Source of the DNA: Eubacteriales bacterium
Lineage (GTDB): Bacteria > Bacillota > Clostridia > Lachnospirales > Lachnospiraceae
Assembly (NCBI GenBank): GCA_030524715.1
Contig: JAUNGB010000010.1
Span: 1-64,000, forward strand
DNA length: 64,000 bases
Direction of reading: 5' to 3'
Under the pieces are notes generated by a model that saw only the letters and a list, made by a program, of their open reading frames with translations, did not search any database and was not told the DNA's origin. Shown in pieces: positions 26,215 to 35,192 of this stretch. A program made the position numbers and the translations under genes. Each line of letters starts with the position of its first letter. The stretch's first letter is position 1.

Positions 26215-27276
26215 TCAGCAGAGCGCAATCAGCTCGCCCGGCTCCAAAGACTGTATAATAAACGGCGAATGAGTAGCACATATAAACTGTACTTTTGGAA
26301 ACAAATCTTTCAAAATGCGTACGATCCGTCTCTGCCATGTCGGATGCAGGCTTAAATCCAATTCATCAATAACAACCACGCCCGGAGTCTTTTTCAAAGT
26401 GTCTTTGCCCAGATACGGATTTAATATGCACATTTTAGTCGCTATATCTGTTACTATTTTAATGACATTTCTGTAGCCATCACTTAATGCTGAAAAATTG
26501 ATCACCGTACCATCCGTATTCTTCACAGCGATTTCTCCATATCTTGACGAATATAAAGCCTGCTGCCCCGGAGACAGTTCTTCTTCCAGACTATATTTTA
26601 CCGCATCCATAATCACCTCATATGAAGGAAGCGGAATACCATCGTTTTCTTCCGCTGCCAAGCTACCTAATAATTTAATATACTCAAATGATGTTTGATT
26701 GCCTCTTTTCGGATCAAGGCATCTCTGATAAGCATCTGTTCTTCCCGGAATTTTATCGATCTCCCCTGTACGATTTTCATTCCACAATCTTGCAGAGCTC
26801 AAATATAGTACCAGTGGATATATTTGTCCTTCATCTGAACCGTCTGCCGCCTTTATCGCTTTTTCCCATTCCGCAACCATTTCCCGCATAGGATTTTGAC
26901 CAACAAATTTTGTCCGCCCACCTTCTTTTTCCAGTGTCCTTACGCATTCCACGGTTTTGCTATCCCACATAATCTGACTGCTGACAGTACAGGGAAACTG
27001 TTTTACCGCTGCTGTAACAGCAACATTTTTTACTGGTTTTAATGACTTCTTTAAAACGTCATTATCTGAAATATTATGTCCGAATCTGCTTGGCACATAT
27101 TCTTTAAAAGCAGTCAGATATGCGCCCAAAATAACCGTAGCAGCTTCTAAAACTGTAGTTTTCCCTGATGCGTTCTTTCCGATAAAAATATTCATCCTGG
27201 GATTAAGTTCATATGTAGATCTGCTAAACCTTCTAAAATTCAACAGTTCTATATTTTTTAAATAAAATCTCTCCAT
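26215..27276 (-). CDS. RecF/OLD-like AAA ATPase, apparently shortened at the C-terminus
   Basis: This ABC-type ATPase of 353 residues resembles the ATPases of Septu, retron and related defence systems. Walker A GKNASGKTT is near residue 34, the signature-like LSDGYRNVI near 265, Walker B VVVIDELDLSLHP near 310 and the switch ATHSP near 340. The protein stops about 17 residues after ATHSP, whereas relatives usually run on with a helical tail and are often followed by an HNH nuclease gene. No nuclease, reverse transcriptase or other partner is present. The chosen ATG at 27276 has GGAGG five bases before it. It is convergent with the AraC gene. It is either a decayed defence gene or a stand-alone ATPase. 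Confidence 0.75.
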   Translation of the reverse strand: MERFYLKNIELLNFRRFSRSTYELNPRMNIFIGKNASGKTTVLEAATVILGAYLTAFKEYVPSRFGHNISDNDVLKKSLKPVKNVAVTAAVKQFPCTVSSQIMWDSKTVECVRTLEKEGGRTKFVGQNPMREMVAEWEKAIKAADGSDEGQIYPLVLYLSSARLWNENRTGEIDKIPGRTDAYQRCLDPKRGNQTSFEYIKLLGSLAAEENDGIPLPSYEVIMDAVKYSLEEELSPGQQALYSSRYGEIAVKNTDGTVINFSALSDGYRNVIKIVTDIATKMCILNPYLGKDTLKKTPGVVVIDELDLSLHPTWQRRIVRILKDLFPKVQFICATHSPFIIQSLEPGELIALC

Positions 27277-27490
27277 GGCATCCTCCATGTATCCAGACCG
27301 TTAAAAGTCCTTTTTCAATTTTGCAGCTTCACCCTTCATCTTGCTATATAGTATAACCATTTACATAAATAAAATCAATAATCCAAATAAATTGCCAAAG
27401 GAAAAGAAGAGGGCTATGAATACCGTATAAATAGAAATCATTCACTATAAGAAATTGCCGCGTGGGAAGAAACTTGTCTCTAAAAGAGTC

Positions 27491-27542
27491 AAAAAAAGCC
27501 CGCCAGTGTACTATGTAAAATTTACACAGTACGCCGGCGGGC
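27491..27542 (-). terminator. Rho-independent terminator of glcK
   Basis: On the minus strand GCCCGCC...GGCGGGC forms a long hairpin with inner GTACT/AGTAC and GTAAA/TTTAC arms, then seven Ts. It lies 143 bases after the glcK stop. The 409-base stretch 27277-27685 otherwise holds only the inverted repeat at 27622 and AT-rich sequence upstream of the ATPase gene. Confidence 0.85.
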
Positions 27543-27621
27543 GAATGTTTCACTTACTTCTCGTATCTCTCGATTATACAGGCCGGGAGATGCGTAAGCA
27601 GCACTGGCCGGATACCTGCAA

Positions 27622-27654
27622 GTTACTGTTTGCACCGTAGATGTGAGCAGTAAC
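27622..27654. repeat. GTTACTG...CAGTAAC hairpin repeat, copy 1
   Basis: Seven-base arms GTTACTG and CAGTAAC enclose 19 bases with an inner GCAC/GTG pairing. The same arms with a 20-base centre occur at 38031-38064. It looks like a small dispersed palindromic element. Confidence 0.5.
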
Positions 27655-27685
27655 ACCTGCAATATTCTGCAATAAATTTCGAACT

Positions 27686-28621
27686 TTACAGTACCATACG
27701 TGCTGCGCCGTAAATTCCGGCATCATTTCCCAGACTTGCAAGAACGATCGGCGTATCCTTGCACAGACTAAACGCATATTTTTTATAATATTTCTGAATA
27801 AGGTCAATTAAAGGCTGTCCTGCTTTGGAGACACCGCCTCCCACTACGATGGTTTCCGGATCGATCACGCAGGAGAAAATCGCCAGCGCGCCGCCAAGCT
27901 GATCGCCCACTTTTTCCATAATTCTGACAGCCGCCGCATCCCCGTCTTTAAACGCATCCAGAACGTCTTTTGCGCTGATTTCTGTTTTTTCTCTTAAAAC
28001 GCTGGTATCATCGGACGCCTCCAATTCCTTCTTCGCCATGCGGACGATTCCCGTAGCAGAGGCAACCTGCTCAAGACAGCCTTTATTTCCGCAGTTGCAA
28101 CTTTCTGTTTCCTCATGATTTATGTTGGCATGTCCAACCTCTCCGCCTGCTCCATGATGGCCGGATACGATTTTACCATCTACAATAATCCCGCCGCCGA
28201 CGCCAGTGCCCAGAGTCACCATAACCATATTTTTAGAGCCTTCTGCCGCGCCCTTCCACGCTTCTCCAAGGGCGGCTACATTAGCGTCGTTACCAGCCTT
28301 TGCAGAAAGGCCGGTAAGCTCGCTTAATTCTTTTGCCACCGGCTTAAAGCCCCAGTAAAGGTTTACCGCACAGGCTGCGTCTCCGTTCTCATTGATGGGT
28401 CCGGGAATACCGATTCCCACGCCGTCAATATCCGCTTTATTAAGTTTGCGCTCCTGAATCTTCTCTTCGATGGTCTTTGCCACGTCCGGAAGGATATTTT
28501 CACCGCAGTTCTCCGTTCTTGTAGGGATTTCCCACTTGTCGAGCAATGTTCCGTCTGTCTGGAATAATCCGCATTTTACTGTTGTTCCTCCTACATCGAT
28601 CCCAAAGCAATATAAACCCAT
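27686..28621 (-). CDS. glcK: ROK-family glucokinase
   Basis: The enzyme phosphorylates glucose to glucose 6-phosphate with ATP. Its 311 residues carry the ATP-binding motif DVGGTTVKCG at the N-terminus. The sugar-binding stretch is GNDANVAALGE, and TLGTGVGGGIIVDG is in mid-protein. The ROK zinc motif is present as GHANINH followed by CNCGNKGCLEQ. GAGAGGTAAG precedes the ATG. It lies downstream of hprK in the same direction with a 121-base AT-rich gap. Glucose from the GH3 and other hydrolases could feed it. The terminator is at 27491. Confidence 0.95.
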   Translation of the reverse strand: MGLYCFGIDVGGTTVKCGLFQTDGTLLDKWEIPTRTENCGENILPDVAKTIEEKIQERKLNKADIDGVGIGIPGPINENGDAACAVNLYWGFKPVAKELSELTGLSAKAGNDANVAALGEAWKGAAEGSKNMVMVTLGTGVGGGIIVDGKIVSGHHGAGGEVGHANINHEETESCNCGNKGCLEQVASATGIVRMAKKELEASDDTSVLREKTEISAKDVLDAFKDGDAAAVRIMEKVGDQLGGALAIFSCVIDPETIVVGGGVSKAGQPLIDLIQKYYKKYAFSLCKDTPIVLASLGNDAGIYGAARMVL

Positions 28622-28742
28622 TTTTCTTACCTCTCTTTTTCTTTATATTGTCTCTTTTATGTTTCAAGACTTTTGCCATTAATTATTTATTACTTTTGAT
28701 TATTTCTTTTACTTTTATTAACTCTTTAATTGATTTTTGCTT

Positions 28743-29675
28743 TTAATTATTTCTTTTTCCGGCGATATTTGCCTGTACGCGCTTATACAGCTCTTCCGCT
28801 GCATTGTAGCCCATCTTCTTCTGTCTGTGGTTAACCGCCGCAGATTCCACGATAACCGCAAGATTTCTGCCGGGACGGATAGGAAGCGAATGGCAGACGA
28901 TCTTGTTTCCTAAATATTCCGTATACTCTTCATGAAGCCCCAGACGGTCGTATTCCTTGTCTCTGTCCCATTCCTCCAGCTTAATAACAAGGTCTATAGA
29001 CTGGGTGTCCTTTACGCTTTCCACACCGAACAGGGTTTTTACGTCAATGATACCAATACCGCGAAGCTCAATAAAATGTCTGGTAATATCCGGTGCGGAA
29101 CCCACCAGCGTAACATCGCTCACCTTACGAAGCTCTACCACATCATCGCTGACCAGACGGTGTCCCCTCTTGATCAGTTCCAGAGCCGCCTCACTTTTGC
29201 CGATCCCGCTCTCTCCGGTGATCAAAATGCCCTCTCCGTAAACATCCACCAGGACGCCGTGAATGGAAATGCACGGAGCAAGCTGAACGCCAAGCCAGCG
29301 GATGATTTCCGCCATAAAGCTGGAAGTAGTTCTCTCTGTTACAAAAGTCGGTACATTGTATTTCAGCGCCATCTCGATCATATCCTTGGAAGGTCTGGTC
29401 ATGGTACTGAAAACAACACATGGAATCTTGCTGGAAATAAACCGTTCATATTTAAATTTCCGCTCTTCATCATTAAGCTGCATCAGATAGGTAAATTCCA
29501 CATAACCAATAATCTGCACACGCTCATTGGCAAAATGCTCCAGATACCCGGTAAGCTGCAGGGCTGGACGGTTGATCTCCGCAGTCATTACACGCATATC
29601 ACTCAGGTCGATTTCAGGAGTCAAATTAGTCAGGCCAAGCTCCTGCACCATTTTAGTCAACTCTACACCCTTCAT
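28743..29675 (-). CDS. hprK: HPr kinase/phosphorylase
   Basis: HprK phosphorylates Ser46 of HPr in response to glycolytic intermediates and so drives carbon catabolite control through CcpA. The 310-residue protein has the N-terminal domain and a C-terminal kinase domain with Walker A GESGIGKSEAAL. LVSDDVVEL and the HprK signature ELRGIGIIDVKTLFG follow. The open frame starts eleven codons earlier; GGAGA lies eight bases before the ATG at 29675. It is between uvrC and glcK, all on the same strand. Its presence implies catabolite control over the sugar operons here, though no cre site was confirmed. Confidence 0.95.
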   Translation of the reverse strand: MKGVELTKMVQELGLTNLTPEIDLSDMRVMTAEINRPALQLTGYLEHFANERVQIIGYVEFTYLMQLNDEERKFKYERFISSKIPCVVFSTMTRPSKDMIEMALKYNVPTFVTERTTSSFMAEIIRWLGVQLAPCISIHGVLVDVYGEGILITGESGIGKSEAALELIKRGHRLVSDDVVELRKVSDVTLVGSAPDITRHFIELRGIGIIDVKTLFGVESVKDTQSIDLVIKLEEWDRDKEYDRLGLHEEYTEYLGNKIVCHSLPIRPGRNLAVIVESAAVNHRQKKMGYNAAEELYKRVQANIAGKRNN

Positions 29676-29755
29676 ACGTTCGTTCTCCTTTAGGTTTCTT
29701 TTTGTCATATTTTATGGCTATTATATCATAAGCCCATGCTAAACTTCAACGAATG

Positions 29756-31615
29756 TCACATATTTTTCTGCGCCGGATGGAAAAATTCATACACCTGGCC
29801 GGCGCTTCTGGCGTTCATAGATTCTGTTTCCGCCAACTCTTCCAAAGAAGCGTCACGGATATTCTCTATGGACTTAAACCGGCGCATTAATGCTTTTCTT
29901 CTGGTCTCCCCGATTCCCGGGATATCATCCAGAAGAGAATGCACCTGCTCCTTGCTTCTTAAGGAACGGTGGTATTCAATGGCAAAACGGTGCGCTTCAT
30001 CCTGAATCCTCGTGATCAGACGAAAACCTTCGCTGGACGTGTCAATGGGAATTTCCGTATTCTGATAGTACAGCCCTCTTGTTCTATGATGGTCATCCTT
30101 CACCATCCCGCACACAGGAATGGAAAGGCCCAGCTTATCCAGCACCTGGAGGGCAATATTCACCTGTCCTTTGCCGCCGTCCATCAAAAGAAGATCCGGC
30201 ATTTTGGCAAAGCTGTCATACTCATTGCTGCTTTCATGGGTAAAGCGGCGCGTCAGAACTTCTTCCATACTGGCGTAATCGTTAGGCCCCTGCACCCATT
30301 TAATCTTAAATTTACGGTAATCGCTGCGTTTGGGCCGGCCTTTTTCATATACCACCATAGAACCAACAGCTTCAAAACCGCTGATATTGGAAATATCATA
30401 CGCCTCCATACGCATGAGCCCGGACAGTCCAAGCCATTCTTCCACCTCACGGACAGCGCCGACGGTTCTTCCTTCCTCGCGTTTGATCCGCTCACGGTCC
30501 TTGCTCAAAACCATCCTCGCATTTTCCTCTGCCATTTCCACAAGCTTTTCCTTTGTTCCCTTTTTAGGTACCCGGATATGAACCTTTTGCTTCCGACGTC
30601 CGGTAAGCCAGTCTTCAATGACCGCAGCGTCCTCGATCTCCCTTGGAAGCATGATTTCTCCCGGGATAAAGGGCGTTCCCGCATAAAATTGCTTTATAAA
30701 GCTGGAAAGCACCTGTTCCTTCGTATCTCCCCTGGCAACACGCAGATAAAAATGATCCCGTCCGATCATCTTGCCATCCCGCATGAAAAACACCTGCACC
30801 ACGGCGTCCTGCTCCCGCAAATCTTCGCTTTCATCCATTGCAACTGCAATAATATCCCTGTCGTCCTGCCCGTAGCCTGTAATTTTCTGGCGCTCGCCGA
30901 TTTTCCGGATACTCTGGATGAGATCCCGGTATTCCATCGCTTCCTCAAACCGCATTTCCTCAGAGGCTGTCTGCATTTTTTCTGTAAGGCTGTTGATCGT
31001 ATCCTGAAAATCCCCGTTCAGGAAACGAATAACCTTCTGGATATTTTTCTTATATTCCTCTGAAGTAATGTTTCCCTGACAGGGAGCCATGCACTGCTTC
31101 ATATGATAATACAGGCAGGGACGATCCTTGCCGCAGTCCCGGGGCAGATTACGGTTACAGGAGCGTACCTTATAAAGCTTGGTAACAAGGTCGATCACAT
31201 CCTTCACCGCGCCTGCGCTGGTATAAGGGCCGAAATAACGGTTTTTATCCTTTTTCATCCTATGGGCAAAAAGCACACGGGGATAGGGTTCCTGAACCGT
31301 TACCTTAATAAACGGATAGCTCTTGTCGTCTTTCAGCATGGTATTATATTTCGGACGGTGTTCTTTGATCAGATTGCACTCAAGAACCAGAGCTTCCAGT
31401 TCGGAATCCGTAACAATATATTCAAACCGCGCAATATGCGTCACCATCTGTTCAATTTTTACGCCTTTATTGCGGCTGCTCTGGAAATATTGGCGAACGC
31501 GGTTTTTCAGGCTTACCGCCTTGCCTACGTATATAATTTCATCCTTTTCATCATGCATGATATAGACGCCGGGCCTGGCGGGAAGCTTTTTCAATTCTTC
31601 TTCTATTTGAAACAT
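29756..31615 (-). CDS. uvrC: UvrABC system protein C (excinuclease subunit)
   Basis: UvrC makes both incisions in nucleotide excision repair. The 619-residue protein starts with a GIY-YIG domain ([19 protein letters not shown]). A Cys-rich [13 protein letters not shown] segment follows near residue 170, then a UVR domain. The C-terminal RNase H-like nuclease domain ([19 protein letters not shown]) comes next, and helix-hairpin-helix motifs ([13 protein letters not shown]) end the protein. GGAAGGAG is eight bases before the ATG at 31615; the open frame begins ten codons earlier. It lies between ftsH and hprK on the same strand. Confidence 0.96.
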   Translation of the reverse strand: MFQIEEELKKLPARPGVYIMHDEKDEIIYVGKAVSLKNRVRQYFQSSRNKGVKIEQMVTHIARFEYIVTDSELEALVLECNLIKEHRPKYNTMLKDDKSYPFIKVTVQEPYPRVLFAHRMKKDKNRYFGPYTSAGAVKDVIDLVTKLYKVRSCNRNLPRDCGKDRPCLYYHMKQCMAPCQGNITSEEYKKNIQKVIRFLNGDFQDTINSLTEKMQTASEEMRFEEAMEYRDLIQSIRKIGERQKITGYGQDDRDIIAVAMDESEDLREQDAVVQVFFMRDGKMIGRDHFYLRVARGDTKEQVLSSFIKQFYAGTPFIPGEIMLPREIEDAAVIEDWLTGRRKQKVHIRVPKKGTKEKLVEMAEENARMVLSKDRERIKREEGRTVGAVREVEEWLGLSGLMRMEAYDISNISGFEAVGSMVVYEKGRPKRSDYRKFKIKWVQGPNDYASMEEVLTRRFTHESSNEYDSFAKMPDLLLMDGGKGQVNIALQVLDKLGLSIPVCGMVKDDHHRTRGLYYQNTEIPIDTSSEGFRLITRIQDEAHRFAIEYHRSLRSKEQVHSLLDDIPGIGETRRKALMRRFKSIENIRDASLEELAETESMNARSAGQVYEFFHPAQKNM

Positions 31616-31783
31616 ATGTTCTACTCCTTCCTGACATACTCCCACTGCCTGTACAATGCATAAAGGCGGGGACTTCTGCTGCGCAAGGTTAAAGCGGACA
31701 TTCGCATTCCGCCCTTACCGCATGGTCATAATCGCCATCCGGCATTCTTATAGCAATTTTTCCACCTGTGCGGTTGGAATATC

Positions 31784-31831
31784 AAAAATATTGCAGCCGG
31801 ATCCCCGGGTTTTAGGGAAATGCCGGCTGCA
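31784..31831 (-). terminator. Probable terminator of ftsH
   Basis: On the minus strand TGCAGCCGG at 31831 pairs with CCGGCTGCA ending at 31792 around a 22-base loop, followed by ATATTTTTG. It starts about 30 bases after the ftsH stop. The gap 31616-31860 also contains a weak partial copy of the 7346/49308 repeat near 31662. Confidence 0.6.
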
Positions 31832-31860
31832 GCAAATTTACATAATCGATATTTACCTGT

Positions 31861-33930
31861 TTAGTTGACTGAAGTTACATTATCTTCCGTTTCTGTAGCT
31901 TTTGCTTCTGGAGCCTGTGCTTCTGCATTCTTTACTTCCGGATCCTGCGTCTCTGTATTTTTTACTTCTGCATTCTGCGTTTCTGAATCTGCAGTTTCCT
32001 TTTTATCTTCCAATGCCGCCAGATCCAGTTCTTCCAGATTTTCCGGAATCGGAAGTCCTTTTTCCACAGCGCGGAAAATCTTCATAAATTCCTTTCCGGT
32101 AATGGTTTCTTTTTTGATCAGGTATTCCGCGATCTTATCCAGCGCTTCCCGATGCCCGCTGAGCAGCCGCTTGGATTCTTCATAAGAAACATGGAGAAGC
32201 TGCATAACCTCGTGGTCGATCTCCGTAGCTGTATTATCGCCGCAGTTTAAAACTGCACGGCCGCTGAGGTATTGGTTTTCCTGAGTGGCAAGTCCCATCA
32301 GCCCGAACTTCTTGGACATACCATACTGAGTGACCATCGCCCTCGCTACCTTGGTGGCCTGCTCAATATCGTTGGCTGCGCCTGTAGTGACCGTATCAAA
32401 AACGATCTCTTCCGCGGCGCGGCCTCCCAGATAGCCTACCAGCATAGCCTCCAGTTCCTTCTGGGTATTAAGGTATTTCTCTTCTTCCGGCACCTGCATG
32501 ACATAGCCCAAGGCTCCCATGGTACGGGGCACGATCGTAATCTTCTGGACAGGCTCCGCATCCTTCTGCAATGCACTGACAAGGGCATGGCCCACCTCGT
32601 GATAGGATACGATACGGCGCTCCTGCGCGCTTAATATACGGTCTTTTTTCTCTTTGCCTACTAGAACCACCTCCACGGATTCCAGAAGATCCTTCTGGCT
32701 GACGGCTGTCCTTCCGTTCTTTACAGCAAGAATAGCAGCTTCATTGATCATATTTGCCAGATCAGAGCCCACGGCGCCCGAGGTTGCCAGTGCGATCCCC
32801 TCAAAGTCAACGGTTTCATCCAGAAGCACATCCTTGGCATGAACCTTAAGAATATCGATACGTCCCTTTAAATCCGGACGATCTACGATCACACGTCTGT
32901 CAAATCGTCCCGGACGCAGCAAAGCCGGGTCCAGAACTTCAGGACGGTTGGTTGCAGCCAGGATCAGAAGTCCCTTTGACGTATCAAAACCATCCATTTC
33001 CGCCAGAAGCTGGTTCAGGGTCTGTTCACGCTCGTCGTTGCCTCCACCGTAATGGGAATCACGGCTTTTGCCGATGGCATCGATCTCATCGATAAATACA
33101 ATACAGGGCGCGTTCTTCTTGGCTTCCTCAAACAGGTCGCGGACACGGGAAGCGCCCACGCCTACAAACATTTCCACAAATTCTGAACCTGACAGGGAAA
33201 AGAAAGGAACATGGGCTTCTCCTGCTACTGCTTTTGCAAGCAGGGTTTTTCCTGTTCCGGGAGGGCCTACAAGAAGGGCTCCTTTTGGCAGCTTCGCTCC
33301 AATTGTCGTATATTTGCCGGGATTGTGCAGAAAATCCACAACCTCCTGCAAAGATTCCTTCGCTTCATCCTGTCCCGCCACATCTTTGAAGGTAATTCCT
33401 GTTTCCTTCTGAACGTATGCTTTCGCGCGGCTTTTGCCCACGCCCATCATTCCTCCGCCCTTGTTCATACGGCGCATAAAAAACATCAGCATTGCAAATA
33501 AAAGCACTGTAGGGAGCAGTACACTCAGCATCATCGCCAGAAATTCCGACATGGCGTCCGGTTCCTCTGCCTTAAAGACAATATCCTTACCGGAAAGGCG
33601 TTCTGTCAGGGCATCCTCTGACTCCATCTGCCTGGTGTAGTAAGTCATATCCTGATATGCGGATAACTGTGTCCTTGGCTCGATCGTCAGTGTTCCGGAC
33701 TGCAGGGTAACTGATTTCACCTGATCCTTTTCTACCATATCGATAAATTTGTCATAGGTGATCTCACTGGAATTATCCTGCAGCATATTAGTAAACAGGC
33801 TGAAGCACACCAAGGTAACCAAAAGGCAGATCAAAAAGGCCAGTATTGACTGATGATTCTTATTCGGTCCCTGATTCTTGGGGTTATTACGATCCGGTCT
33901 GTTTCCGTTCGGTTTGTTGTCATTATCCAT
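31861..33930 (-). CDS. ftsH: ATP-dependent membrane zinc protease FtsH
   Basis: FtsH degrades misfolded membrane proteins and some regulators. Two membrane segments flank a small external domain (residues about 27-48 and 120-140). The AAA domain has Walker A GPPGTGKT, Walker B IVFIDEID and the second region of homology [20 protein letters not shown]. The zinc motif is SYHEVGHAL. The last 40 residues are four near-copies of a ten-residue Glu/Thr/Lys unit ([10 protein letters not shown]-like), an acidic tail absent from most FtsH proteins. GAGGAGGA precedes the ATG at 33930; the longer frame adds ten codons. It heads a minus-strand run with uvrC and hprK. Confidence 0.96.
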   Translation of the reverse strand: MDNDNKPNGNRPDRNNPKNQGPNKNHQSILAFLICLLVTLVCFSLFTNMLQDNSSEITYDKFIDMVEKDQVKSVTLQSGTLTIEPRTQLSAYQDMTYYTRQMESEDALTERLSGKDIVFKAEEPDAMSEFLAMMLSVLLPTVLLFAMLMFFMRRMNKGGGMMGVGKSRAKAYVQKETGITFKDVAGQDEAKESLQEVVDFLHNPGKYTTIGAKLPKGALLVGPPGTGKTLLAKAVAGEAHVPFFSLSGSEFVEMFVGVGASRVRDLFEEAKKNAPCIVFIDEIDAIGKSRDSHYGGGNDEREQTLNQLLAEMDGFDTSKGLLILAATNRPEVLDPALLRPGRFDRRVIVDRPDLKGRIDILKVHAKDVLLDETVDFEGIALATSGAVGSDLANMINEAAILAVKNGRTAVSQKDLLESVEVVLVGKEKKDRILSAQERRIVSYHEVGHALVSALQKDAEPVQKITIVPRTMGALGYVMQVPEEEKYLNTQKELEAMLVGYLGGRAAEEIVFDTVTTGAANDIEQATKVARAMVTQYGMSKKFGLMGLATQENQYLSGRAVLNCGDNTATEIDHEVMQLLHVSYEESKRLLSGHREALDKIAEYLIKKETITGKEFMKIFRAVEKGLPIPENLEELDLAALEDKKETADSETQNAEVKNTETQDPEVKNAEAQAPEAKATETEDNVTSVN

Positions 33931-34084
33931 TCTGTTCCTCCTCTTGTGTGTAACACACAACTATTTCTTATTATAAAGAGATTCCGTGGAGAAATCAACC
34001 GGGATATGTGAAATTCCTTTGAATTATTATCGTTCTATACTTTTCTTTGCCCTGCTTAAAGCTGATCAGCACAGTAAGGACAAC

Positions 34085-34259
34085 GTGAAACTTAGCAAAA
34101 CTTAAAATTTACTATAAATTCGTATTCTACGTACAAAAAGAAGCACTGAAAACCTCTTTTTGCTGATTTTCGGCGCTTTTTTTGTCTATTATTCTATTTT
34201 ACTTTTTTGTAAATTCGCTACAGTGAAACTTAGCGAAATTTAAAATTTACTATGAATTC
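34085..34259. repeat. 37-bp direct repeat (34085-34121 and 34223-34259)
   Basis: Both copies begin GTGAAACTTAGC and end ATTTACTATRAATTC, matching at 34 of 37 positions, with starts 138 bases apart. The inner AATTTA...TAAATT is an inverted repeat, and the second copy is also preceded by AATTCGCTA that mirrors its TAGCGAAATT. A terminator hairpin lies between them. The 360-base gap 33931-34290 has no gene. The repeat may be a remnant of a small mobile element or an operator pair. Confidence 0.6.
34133..34183. terminator. Terminator downstream of the DUF134-NifX gene
   Basis: AAGCACTGAAAA pairs with TTTTCGGCGCTT with one mismatch and one wobble, with T-rich tails on both strands. On the minus strand it would end the DUF134-NifX transcript before ftsH. 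Confidence 0.65.
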
Positions 34260-34290
34260 ACTCTCTATATACAGTAATTACATCACATTA

Positions 34291-35073
34291 TCAGTCATGG
34301 TCGCCGCAGTGATGTTCGCCACAACCATGCTCGCCGCAAGTGTGGCCCTCACCGTGATGCTCTTGGTGGTGATTGCAGCGGACATCGGGATTGAAGTCCA
34401 GATTTCCTGCAGCAAAAGCCGCAGCCGCCTCGTCTGCATTGCCAGACACGCCGCCGTACAGCTTAATATTAGCTGCCGCTAAAGCTGCCTGTGCGCCGCC
34501 TCCAATACCTCCGCAAATCAGCACATCTGCGTTCAACGCAGTCAGCACACCGGCTAATGCGCCGTGACCGCTGCCGTTGGTATCTACAACCTCCGTGGAA
34601 ATGATCCTGCCGTCCTCTACATCATAGATTTTGAACTGTTCGGTGTGACCGAAATGCTGGAAGATTTCTCCGTTTTCATAGGTAACTGCAATTCTCATAA
34701 TATGATCTCCTTTTTCAATTTTGTATTGTTCATAGTAGGCCTGCTTGTAGCATCCGTCATATCCGCAATTTGTACTTTGCCCGTTGCAGAGCCAAAAATC
34801 GCCGCCTTCAATACGAAGCGGACAGCCGTCAACGATACAGTCTGCAACTTTCTTCCTTGCGCTTTCGTAAATGCGCTGTACCGTTGTTCTGGCGATCTGC
34901 ATGAATGCCGCACACTTTTCTTGTCCGTAGCCTTCTTTGTCAATCAGACGAAGGGTTTCATATTCGTCCACGGTCAGGATGATCGGCTCTTTGTCTGTGG
35001 AAGAATCCATTGGGGTAAATAATATGGTTTGAGGATAATGGCAGACTTTCCTGCATTTTATTGGTCTTGACAT
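34291..35073 (-). CDS. DUF134 DNA-binding domain fused to NifX/NifB-type cluster-binding domain
   Basis: Residues 1-100 form the DUF134 helix-turn-helix domain (SRPIKCRKVCHYPQ, DEYETLRLIDKEG, ARTTVQRIYESARKK), ending in a Cys-containing stretch. Residues 126-235 form a dinitrogenase iron-molybdenum cofactor-type domain (MRIAVTYENG, FQHFGHTEQFKIYDV, ADVLICGGIGGGA). The last 25 residues are packed with His and Cys (GEHGCGEHHCGDHD) and should bind metal. An internal ATG at 34698 (residue 126) has GGAGAT six bases upstream, so the second domain may also be made alone. These two domains are often separate neighbouring genes. It shares a palindromic divergent promoter with the Crp/Fnr gene. No nitrogenase genes are near, so a metal or redox-sensing role is inferred. 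Confidence 0.85.
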   Translation of the reverse strand: MSRPIKCRKVCHYPQTILFTPMDSSTDKEPIILTVDEYETLRLIDKEGYGQEKCAAFMQIARTTVQRIYESARKKVADCIVDGCPLRIEGGDFWLCNGQSTNCGYDGCYKQAYYEQYKIEKGDHIMRIAVTYENGEIFQHFGHTEQFKIYDVEDGRIISTEVVDTNGSGHGALAGVLTALNADVLICGGIGGGAQAALAAANIKLYGGVSGNADEAAAAFAAGNLDFNPDVRCNHHQEHHGEGHTCGEHGCGEHHCGDHD

Positions 35074-35102
35074 AAGACGCCTCCTTAATACAGCCTTTTT
35101 TG

Positions 35103-35169
35103 TATTATACTTTGTTTTCGGGCATATGTCAATAACATAATTGACATATGCCCGAAACAGCAGTATAAT
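35103..35169. promoter_or_regulatory. Mirror-image divergent consensus promoters in a perfect palindrome
   Basis: Rightward: TTGACA (35141-35146), 17 bases, TATAAT (35164-35169). Leftward: TTGACA (35132-35127), 17 bases, TATAAT (35108-35103). The two -35 boxes are eight bases apart. An 18-bp perfect inverted repeat (35116-35133 and 35140-35157, arm ATTGACATATGCCCGAAA) covers both -35 boxes and part of both spacers. Such strong promoters probably need a repressor that binds the arms; the Crp/Fnr protein made by the right-hand gene is a candidate. Confidence 0.85.
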
Positions 35170-35192
35170 TAGAAAATACAGGAGGACAATCT

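Noticed and set aside
26215-27276. Complete Septu (PtuA-PtuB) system
   Set aside because: No HNH nuclease gene on either side and the ATPase itself looks shortened.
27491-27542. Long structured hairpin beside a defence-type ATPase, possibly a retron non-coding RNA
   Set aside because: It ends in a run of Ts, serves glcK as a terminator, and there is no reverse transcriptase gene.
34291-35073. Nitrogen-fixation gene
   Set aside because: NifX-like domains are widespread outside nitrogen fixers, and no nif structural or assembly genes are in the window.
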